In this document: piece by piece, positions 1 through 5,580 of the stretch
Layout: each line of letters begins with the position of its first letter
Numbering within the stretch: the first letter of the stretch is position 1
Origin: an uncultured Blautia sp.
Lineage (GTDB): Bacteria; Bacillota; Clostridia; Lachnospirales; Lachnospiraceae
Assembly: GCA_900547685.1 (NCBI GenBank)
Contig: URHS01000078.1
Span: forward strand, 1 to 6,719
Direction: 5' to 3'
Length of the DNA stretch: 6,719 nucleotides
Notes under the pieces: model-generated
The model's input: the letters and a program-made list of their open reading frames with translations, nothing else
Databases searched by the model: none
Told to the model about the DNA's origin: nothing
Position numbers and translations under genes: made by a program

Positions 1-1664
1 ATCCAGTCTATACCCTGAAAAAAGTGATGGAGGAATTAGATTTTTCTGGCTTGTTAGCCAATTGTTCAGATAAGGGAAGAACCGGGTACAATCCAATTAT
101 GATGTATGCTGTCGTTACTTACGCAAACATGCGTGGGATAAGAGCTGTTGACCGTATTGTGGAATTGTGCGAAAGAGACCTTGCATTTATCTGGCTTACT
201 AAGGGGCAGAAACCCAAAAGGGATGCCTTCTATGAGTTTAAGAATAAAAAACTGACTTCTGATGTACTGGACGGGTTGAATTACCAGTTCCTTCGTCGGC
301 TGCAAAAAGAAGGCCTCATCACATTGAAAGCACTTTTTATCGATGGTACAAAAATAGAAGCCAATGCAAACCGTTATACGTTTGTGTGGAGAGGGACCAT
401 CAATTATCATCTTGCAGGATTATTGGATACGATTGATTCTTTATATCAGAAGTATAACCTGTTGATTGATGAAAATGAGTATGGTATCAAATATGATATT
501 CCCCATGCCCATATGTTTGTGATTGAAGGGATGGATAAAGTAAGAGAGGTCATTGAAAAGAACCGGAAACGGAAACTGACAAAACATAAAAAGTTATCGA
601 ATAATACGCTCATTGAGATTGATAACTGTTCTCCGTTGGAGATCCTGAAACTCCAGAAAAATCTGACACAGATCGCAGAGCAGGAACAGATTTCGTTTGT
701 TTATGGTAAAGGAAAAAGGAAACCGGGGATTCAGCAGCTTTATGAAGAATTAGAAGCGTGCGGGGAACGTCTTATGGGATACAAAGAGTGCTTTGAGACC
801 ATGGGGACAGACCGGAACAGCTATTCCAAAACAGATCTGGAAGCCACCTTTATGCGGATGAAGGATGACCATATGAAGAATGGTCAGTTAAAGGCTGCAT
901 ATAATGTCCAGATCGCAGTAGAGAATTATTTCATTGTCCATGCTTATGTAAGCAATGACCGGACAGATTATAACACATTGATCCCGGTTTTAGAAAAGCA
1001 TAAAAACGCATTCGGGGAGATTTTGGAAGAAGTAACAGCAGATAGTGGTTATTGCAGTGAGAAGAATCTCCTGTATTTGAAGAAAAATAAAATCTCCAGC
1101 TACATTAAGCTGCAGGATCACGAAAAACGGAAAACACGTGCGTACACAGAAGAGATTGGAAAGTATTACAATATGAAAACGCAGGTGTTTGAGGATGAAT
1201 TGTATTATATTTGCCATGACGGAAGGGAACTGCATCATATCCGCACAGAGACCAAAGAACAGGCTGGTTATACACAGACTTTTGAGGTGTATGGATGTGC
1301 AGACTGCAGCGGCTGTGAACACAAAGCCAGATGTTTATATAAATATAACGCTGAAAAAGATGCTGAAAAAAACAAAGTCATGAAGATCAACGAACAATGG
1401 GAAACATTGAAAGAAGAATCACATGCAAATATCCAAAGTGAGAAGGGGATCTTAAACCGTCAGATCCGATCCATCCAGACAGAAGGACATTTTGGGGATA
1501 TCAAAGAAAATGATGGTTTCCGCCGGTTTAATTACCGAACTTCAGAGAAGGTATATAAGGAATTCATGCTGTATGCCATTGGCCGGAACATAAATAAATA
1601 CCACCGTTTCCTTCATGGTGAGATCAAAAAATTTGAAGGGAAAACGGAAGAAAAGGCTGCTTAG
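1..1664 (+). CDS. IS1182-family DDE transposase, N-terminus cut by window edge
   Basis: This is the transposase that would cut and join the ends of its insertion sequence. The frame is open to the left edge (first full codon at 3), and the residues before the internal GTG/ATG at 24/27 (PVYTLKKVMEEL) read as family-like protein, so the true start lies upstream and probably only a short N-terminal stretch is missing. Numbering from the GTG at 24, residues 5-75 match the InsH-type N-terminal domain (DUF772; GYNPIMM, ERDLAFIWLTKG). The likely catalytic triad is D107 (LFIDGTKIEANAN), D340 (TADSGY) and E487 (QTEGHFGDIK). A cysteine cluster at 425-437 (CADCSGCEHKARC) and the C-terminal GRNINKYHRF stretch are typical of the DDE_Tnp_1_6 branch. 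About 553 residues are visible, close to full family length, with no stop or frameshift, so the enzyme could be active if the missing N-terminus is intact. Confidence 0.93.
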   Translation, partial: PVYTLKKVMEELDFSGLLANCSDKGRTGYNPIMMYAVVTYANMRGIRAVDRIVELCERDLAFIWLTKGQKPKRDAFYEFKNKKLTSDVLDGLNYQFLRRLQKEGLITLKALFIDGTKIEANANRYTFVWRGTINYHLAGLLDTIDSLYQKYNLLIDENEYGIKYDIPHAHMFVIEGMDKVREVIEKNRKRKLTKHKKLSNNTLIEIDNCSPLEILKLQKNLTQIAEQEQISFVYGKGKRKPGIQQLYEELEACGERLMGYKECFETMGTDRNSYSKTDLEATFMRMKDDHMKNGQLKAAYNVQIAVENYFIVHAYVSNDRTDYNTLIPVLEKHKNAFGEILEEVTADSGYCSEKNLLYLKKNKISSYIKLQDHEKRKTRAYTEEIGKYYNMKTQVFEDELYYICHDGRELHHIRTETKEQAGYTQTFEVYGCADCSGCEHKARCLYKYNAEKDAEKNKVMKINEQWETLKEESHANIQSEKGILNRQIRSIQTEGHFGDIKENDGFRRFNYRTSEKVYKEFMLYAIGRNINKYHRFLHGEIKKFEGKTEEKAA

Positions 1665-1729
1665 GAAAAGAGTGTTTACAAAAATGCAGCTGAGGGGTTT
1701 TTGCGTTCAAAAATACATATAGAAAAGAA

Positions 1730-1796
1730 AAAATACGAATCTCCCACAGAAGATCAGGTGTGAAAAACACTGATTTCTATGGGGGATTCGTATTTT
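1730..1796 (+). terminator. Long imperfect hairpin after the transposase, likely terminator
   Basis: Arms of 22 nt at 1730-1751 and 1775-1796 are inverted copies with 20 of 22 positions matching; one of the two differences allows a G-U pair. A second stem nests inside: ATCAGGTGT at 1753-1761 pairs with ACACTGAT at 1767-1774 with one bulged G, leaving a GAAAA loop. The left arm is preceded by an A-rich run and the right arm ends in TATTTT, so it could end transcription from either side. It lies 65 nt after the transposase stop and inside the inferred element, so it may instead protect the transposase gene from outside transcription or be part of the element's end structure. The structure is certain; the role is inferred. 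Confidence 0.6.
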
Positions 1797-1797
1797 A

Positions 1798-1836
1798 AGA
1801 TTCAGGGTCTAAAAATCGGTATTAACCGACAGTCCC
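1798..1836. repeat. Candidate right terminal inverted repeat of the IS
   Basis: Read on the minus strand, this segment starts GGGACTGTCGGTTAATACC and continues into an A/T-rich stretch ending near CCCTGAATC. It contains a small internal dyad: TCGGT at 1816-1820 and ACCGA at 1825-1829, separated by ATTA. Its position after the transposase terminator and before unrelated sequence fits the end of an insertion sequence. The matching left end is not in the window, so this cannot be verified here. Confidence 0.35.
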
Positions 1837-1852
1837 TTTTCAATTTAAAACT

Positions 1853-1992
1853 TCATAAAAGAAATGGTTGCCCTTTTTCTGTAAATCTGGCTTTTACTAA
1901 TGCAGGGTGAATTATGCCTTCTCTTATCCAATAAGCTGTTCGTATTTCATTTTCTCCAGTATTTCTATATTTTTAATCAGCTCTGCTACCAT
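1853..1992 (-). pseudogene. Remnant of a very small minus-strand gene with an apparent frameshift
   Basis: On the minus strand, AAAGGAG (2001-2007) sits 8 nt before an ATG at 1992-1990. The reading frame gives 22 residues (MVAELIKNIEILEKMKYEQL then IG) and stops at TAA 1926-1924. In another minus-strand frame, the sequence from about 1940 down to TGA at 1855-1853 reads AYWIREGIIHPALVKARF followed by TEKGQPFLL, which looks like genuine protein. Joining the two by a single-base shift near 1935-1945 would give a protein of about 46 residues. I do not recognise the family. The alternatives are that the 22-residue peptide is real and intact, or that both readings are chance. It lies just beyond the inferred IS end and points toward it. 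Confidence 0.35.
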
Positions 1993-2079
1993 AGAAAATT
2001 CTCCTTTCAAACTCTCTTTTTGTAACTATACATGTATTTTCACAAAAAAAACACAGTCTTACCTAATTTTTATCACATT

Positions 2080-2098
2080 TTTTCCATAGAATGGAAAA
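2080..2098. promoter_or_regulatory. Perfect 8-bp inverted repeat upstream of the ABC operon
   Basis: TTTTCCAT at 2080-2087 and ATGGAAAA at 2091-2098 are exact inverted copies around a 3-nt centre (AGA). It lies about 55 nt before the ATPase start. It could be an operator for a dimeric repressor or a weak transcript hairpin. The sequence is AT-rich, so a chance palindrome is possible, and no regulator gene is in view. Confidence 0.25.
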
Positions 2099-2137
2099 GA
2101 AAAAGTAGTTTAACAAGAAGAATGTGTTATGAAAATA

Positions 2138-2144
2138 AAGGAGG
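2138..2144 (+). promoter_or_regulatory. Ribosome binding site that fixes a TTG start for the ATPase
   Basis: AAGGAGG, a full match to the Shine-Dalgarno consensus, ends 7 nt before the TTG at 2152. Upstream in-frame ATGs at 2032 and 2122 have no comparable site, and starting there would add residues with no place in an ABC ATPase. The core fold begins straight after the TTG (IEVKNLVKKYG). Confidence 0.8.
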
Positions 2145-2151
2145 GAACATT

Positions 2152-3123
2152 TTGATTGAAGTAAAAAATCTAGTAAAAAAGTATGGTGATCATACAGCGG
2201 TAGACCACTTAAATTTTACAGTAGAAAAAGGAAAAATTTACGGGTTTCTGGGACCGAATGGTGCAGGAAAGTCCACAACAATGAATATGATTACCGGTTA
2301 TATTGCTTCTACAGAGGGAGAAATTCTCATTGACGGTCATAATATTTTAGATGAGCCGGAAGCAGCAAAGAAAAAAATAGGATATTTACCGGAAATTCCA
2401 CCTTTGTATCAAGAAATGACGGTGTTGGAATATTTAAAATTTGTTGCCGAGCTGAAAGCTATTCCGAAAGAAAAAAGAGAAAAGAATATTAAAGAAGTTA
2501 TGTCAACTACAAAGTTGGAAGACATGAAACGAAGATTAATTAAAAATCTTTCCAAAGGATATAAACAGCGTGTTGGTCTGGCGCAAGCTCTTTTAGGATA
2601 TCCGGAAATTATTATATTAGATGAGCCTACAGTAGGATTGGATCCAAAGCAGATTATTGAAATTCGAGATTTAATAAAGAGTCTTGGAGAGAAACATACT
2701 GTTATTTTAAGTTCGCATATTCTTTCTGAAGTCAGTGCAGTCTGTGATCATGTGCTGATTATTGATAAGGGGAAATTAGTTGCCAGTGATACACCGGAGA
2801 ATTTAAGTAAAGTTATGGCGGGTATGAACTCTTTGGAACTTACAGTAAAAGGAGAAGAAGCTGTGATTAGAGATGCCCTTGGTATGGTAGAAAATATTGA
2901 AAATATTGTATACCATAGTTCTATGACAAAAGGAGCTCATGATTTCACCATAAAGATTTCAGGTGATATGGATATGAGAGAAAATATCTTTTTTGCACTT
3001 TCTGAGGTGAAATGCCCAATTCTTCGTATGCAGCCTACAAATATGTCTTTGGAAGAAGTGTTCCTGAAGCTGACAAATGACGAGGGAAAATTACAAGATA
3101 AGGAAATGGAAGGAGAAAAATAA
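2152..3123 (+). CDS. ABC transporter ATP-binding protein, GldA-like
   Basis: This is the ATPase subunit, which binds and hydrolyses ATP on the cytoplasmic face to drive the permease encoded next. From the TTG start it has 323 residues, normal for the family. Walker A is GPNGAGKS at 34-41. The Q-loop region reads GYLPEIPPLY at 77-86, with Glu where many ABC ATPases have Gln; I believe this is common in the GldA branch. The signature is LSKGY at 133-137, Walker B is IIILDEP with D157 and E158, the D-loop GLDP follows, and the switch histidine is H189 (SSHIL). Residues from about 225 form a C-terminal extension of the DUF4162 kind, found in ABC-2 type exporters such as the DrrA and NatA groups. 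It is the first gene of a plus-strand operon with a 2-nt gap to the permease. The substrate cannot be read from the sequence. Confidence 0.93.
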   Translation: MIEVKNLVKKYGDHTAVDHLNFTVEKGKIYGFLGPNGAGKSTTMNMITGYIASTEGEILIDGHNILDEPEAAKKKIGYLPEIPPLYQEMTVLEYLKFVAELKAIPKEKREKNIKEVMSTTKLEDMKRRLIKNLSKGYKQRVGLAQALLGYPEIIILDEPTVGLDPKQIIEIRDLIKSLGEKHTVILSSHILSEVSAVCDHVLIIDKGKLVASDTPENLSKVMAGMNSLELTVKGEEAVIRDALGMVENIENIVYHSSMTKGAHDFTIKISGDMDMRENIFFALSEVKCPILRMQPTNMSLEEVFLKLTNDEGKLQDKEMEGEK

Positions 3124-3125
3124 AT

Positions 3126-3989
3126 ATGTTGGCAGTCTATAAAAAAGAATTGAGGAGTTATTTGACTTCAATGGTAGGATATGTATTTATTGCATTTGTT
3201 TTGCTGATATTGGGCATTTATTTTACTGCTTATAATTTGCAATATGCAAGTCCTGATTTCGGGGCAACATTAAGTTCTGTTACCTTTTTATTTTTGATTA
3301 TTACACCAATCTTAACAATGAAAATATTGGCAGAGGAAAAGAAAAACCGGACAGATCAGCTTCTTTTAACAGCTCCTGTTTCTGTATGGAAGGTTATTTT
3401 AGGTAAATATTTAAGTATGGTGACTATTTATGCCATACCTGTTGTTATAAGCGCTTTTTACCCATTAATTATGGGGAGATATGGTGTTATCTCATATCCT
3501 ATGGCTTATGTAGCAGTAGTTGGATTTTTCTTTTTAGGATGTGCTCAGATTGCTGTGGGATTGTTCCTTTCTTCTGTTACAGAAAGCCAAGTTATTGCAG
3601 CCGTGTTGACTTTTGGAATTTTATTCTGCAGTTATATGATGGATGGAATTGAAAGCTTTTTTTCAGATACAGCAGTAAGTTCTATGGTAGCATTTTTGAT
3701 AATTGCATTTGTAATAGGGATTGTTGTTTATCAGTTGACAAAAAATATTATTTTTTCTTCCTGCGTAGGAGGTGTTTTGGTAATAGGCGTAGCTGCAGTG
3801 TATTTTATAAAACCTACAGTATTTACCGGACTTATTCAGAAGTTTCTAAATTTATTTGCAATTGCAAACCACTTTGATAATTTTGTGGGTGGAATTTTTG
3901 ATGTAACAGGAATTATTTATATGGTTTCTGTTGTTTGCATCTTTGTATTTCTGACTGTTCAGTGTATACAGAAACGCCGTTGGAGCTAG
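3126..3989 (+). CDS. ABC-2 type permease subunit, GldF-like
   Basis: This is the membrane subunit of the exporter, 287 residues in the cytoplasmic membrane. About eight hydrophobic stretches are visible, roughly at 17-37, 49-68, 96-115, 125-148, 154-171, 186-203, 209-228 and 261-279. Between the second and third is the cytoplasmic loop AEEKKNRTDQLLLTAPVS (69-86), the conserved coupling segment of ABC-2 permeases (usually E-R-R-x-G-T-x-E-L-L-L-T-x-P). The C-terminus, with NHFDNFVGGIFDV (248-260) and a last helix ending in KRRW, is typical of the GldF and NosY-like branch. The start is the ATG at 3126, with AGGAG at 3111-3115 ten nt upstream. Only one permease is encoded here, so it probably acts as a homodimer with two ATPase copies; that is inference. 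Confidence 0.9.
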   Translation: MLAVYKKELRSYLTSMVGYVFIAFVLLILGIYFTAYNLQYASPDFGATLSSVTFLFLIITPILTMKILAEEKKNRTDQLLLTAPVSVWKVILGKYLSMVTIYAIPVVISAFYPLIMGRYGVISYPMAYVAVVGFFFLGCAQIAVGLFLSSVTESQVIAAVLTFGILFCSYMMDGIESFFSDTAVSSMVAFLIIAFVIGIVVYQLTKNIIFSSCVGGVLVIGVAAVYFIKPTVFTGLIQKFLNLFAIANHFDNFVGGIFDVTGIIYMVSVVCIFVFLTVQCIQKRRWS

Positions 3990-3998
3990 GAGGATGAC

Positions 3999-5450
3999 AT
4001 GAAAAAATTAAAAAAAATGGTAAATGCTCACAGAAATAAAAAAATGTTGAAACATGGCTCTTACAGCATTGCTATGACAGCGCTGATGATTGCCATTGTG
4101 GTAATTTTAAATTTGGTAATACAGGAAATTCCATCAAAATATAGGGAATTTGATTTGAGTAGTCAAAAGTTATATACCATCGGAGAGCAGACAGAAAAAA
4201 TTCTGAGTAATTTAAAGAAGGATGTTAATCTTTACTATATTGCTCAAGATGGTACAGAGAGCAGCGATATTGAAAAATTATTGGAAAAATATGAAGAGGG
4301 AAGTAAACATATTAAAGTAGAAAAGAAAGATCCTGCAATTTATCCCAAATTTGCTTCTCAATACACTTCAGAAAAATTGAGCAATAACAGCATTATTGTA
4401 GAATGTGGAGAAAAAAATAAAGTTATAGATTATCAGGATATGTACGAAACAACTGTAAACTACCAGACTTATTCTCAACAGGTAACAGGATTTGATGGTG
4501 AAGGTCAGTTGACCAGTGCAATTAATTATGTAGTTTCTGAAGATATGCCTGTATTGTATACTTTGACAGGACATGACGAACTTTCTATGAGTGAGTCCAT
4601 GAAGGAAACAATCCAGAAATCGAATATTGAAATTCGCGATTTAAATCTGCTTACAGAAGAAGCAGTGCCGGAAGATACAGAGTGTTTGTTTATTTTCTCT
4701 CCGAAAACCGATATTGCAGAAGATGAAGCAAAAAAAATTATTAGTTATCTGGAAAATGGTGGAAAGGCAATTATTTTATCCGATTATACAGAGATAGAAA
4801 TGCCGAATTTCAATTCTGTACTGGAAAATTACGGTGTTCAGCCTGAAAATGGCATTATATTAGAAGGCGATCAGGATCATTATATAGCACAAAATCAGTA
4901 TTATTTATTACCGAATATTGAAAGTCATGAAATTAATTCAAATTTATCTTCAAAGAGTAAATATGTGTTGACCGCATTATCCCCAGGGATTAAGAGCTTG
5001 GAAAACGTAAGAGATACGATAAAAATAGACAGCATTTTAACAACTTCTGACAGTGCTTATCAAAAAACTGACTTAGAAAATATGGAGACAACAGAAAAAG
5101 AGGATGGAGATTTGGAAGGACCATTTCCATTGGCAGTATCTATTACAGAAGAATTGAGTGAGGAGAAGACGACACAGATTGTATATTTTGCATCTAGCGC
5201 AATTTTTAATGACCAGATGAATGCAACTGTTTCCGGAGCAAACTATGAATTGCTTTCATCATCTCTTTCATGGCTGTGCGGAACAGAGGAAGACAGCAGT
5301 ATTTCTATTCCAAGCAAATCTTATGATATGACAACATTAATGGTACCGGCCAGTGATGTTAGTTTTTGGAGTATTTTCGTAATCGCTGTTATGCCTGTAA
5401 GTATTCTGCTTGTTGGTTTTGGAATTTGGCTGAAAAGGAGAAAACAGTAG
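3999..5450 (+). CDS. GldG-family ABC transporter auxiliary protein
   Basis: This is a membrane-anchored extracytoplasmic partner of the exporter, with 483 residues. A basic N-terminus leads into a membrane segment at about 23-43. Next comes the conserved entry to the ABC_transp_aux domain: REFDLSSQKLYTIGEQTEKI (49-68) followed by a strand with LYYI. The large domain to about residue 320 would lie outside the membrane, and a second membrane segment at about 457-477 precedes a basic tail (KRRKQ). This two-anchor layout with a big domain between is the family pattern. The ribosome binding site TAGGAGG (3987-3993) overlaps the permease stop, so the two genes are probably translationally coupled. 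The domain is related to IFT52/GldG-type folds and has no visible catalytic motif. Its role is probably structural or substrate handling, but this is not established. The gliding name comes from Bacteroidota and should not be taken literally here. Confidence 0.88.
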   Translation: MKKLKKMVNAHRNKKMLKHGSYSIAMTALMIAIVVILNLVIQEIPSKYREFDLSSQKLYTIGEQTEKILSNLKKDVNLYYIAQDGTESSDIEKLLEKYEEGSKHIKVEKKDPAIYPKFASQYTSEKLSNNSIIVECGEKNKVIDYQDMYETTVNYQTYSQQVTGFDGEGQLTSAINYVVSEDMPVLYTLTGHDELSMSESMKETIQKSNIEIRDLNLLTEEAVPEDTECLFIFSPKTDIAEDEAKKIISYLENGGKAIILSDYTEIEMPNFNSVLENYGVQPENGIILEGDQDHYIAQNQYYLLPNIESHEINSNLSSKSKYVLTALSPGIKSLENVRDTIKIDSILTTSDSAYQKTDLENMETTEKEDGDLEGPFPLAVSITEELSEEKTTQIVYFASSAIFNDQMNATVSGANYELLSSSLSWLCGTEEDSSISIPSKSYDMTTLMVPASDVSFWSIFVIAVMPVSILLVGFGIWLKRRKQ

Positions 5451-5451
5451 T

Positions 5452-5580
5452 ATGAAAAACAAAAAAGGATTGATTGCGGGAATTGTAATACTTTTGGTTT
5501 TGATTGGTGTGTATGTAGGATTAAAAGTTGCAGGACCAGAGGAGGAAGAAAAACAGACAGAAGAAAAAGGTACAAACTAT
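5452..5580 (+). pseudogene. 5' fragment of a DUF4340-type gene (fourth gene of the ABC operon)
   Basis: Only the first 40-43 codons of this gene survive: a short basic start, one membrane helix and an acidic linker. An intact member would continue for several hundred residues outside the membrane and work with the GldG-like protein. The identification leans on position in the operon and on the signal-anchor plus acidic linker, since the conserved domain itself is absent. It reads straight into the SusD-like segment. Confidence 0.55.

Larger units (their letters stand above)
1..1836 (+). mobile_element. IS1182-family insertion sequence, left end outside the window
   Basis: The element consists of one transposase gene followed by about 170 nt of non-coding sequence. 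The left end is beyond the window edge. The right boundary is inferred: the segment at 1798-1836 ends in AGTCCC, and its reverse complement starts GGGACTGTCGGTT, which has the look of a terminal inverted repeat. Without the left end neither the repeat nor a target-site duplication can be confirmed. The family assignment rests on the transposase; the exact right end is a guess good to a few tens of bases. Confidence 0.6.
1837..2151. other. Gap between the IS end and the ABC operon
   Basis: About 315 nt without a plus-strand gene. It holds the small minus-strand remnant described separately, an A-run and T-rich stretches at about 2044-2083, and an inverted repeat at 2080-2098. The operon promoter must lie here or in the IS, but I see no convincing pair of -35 and -10 boxes. 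A TTTTCA (2037-2042) followed 17 nt later by TACCTA is a poor match only. No tRNA or riboswitch fold is apparent. Confidence 0.5.

Noticed and set aside
66..410. Minus-strand ORFs opposite the transposase (66-410 and 990-1322)
   Set aside because: They lie opposite a well-conserved transposase, have no family resemblance and no upstream signals; antisense shadows.
1679..1703. Possible short hairpin with CAAAAA and TTTTTG arms after the transposase stop
   Set aside because: Only six A/T-rich pairs around a long loop; the hairpin at 1730-1796 is far stronger.
1907..2089. 60-residue plus-strand ORF in the gap
   Set aside because: It is rich in Ser, Phe and Ile from T-rich sequence, has no ribosome binding site, and overlaps both the minus-strand remnant and the operon leader.
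2032..2151. Extended N-terminus for the ATPase starting at ATG 2032 or ATG 2122
   Set aside because: Neither has a ribosome binding site. The strong AAGGAGG at 2138-2144 lies inside the extension and serves the TTG at 2152, where the ABC fold begins.
2152..5450. Gliding motility system as the function of the operon
   Set aside because: The names come from Bacteroidota homologues. No other gliding or type IX secretion genes are present, and the host looks like a Clostridia member.
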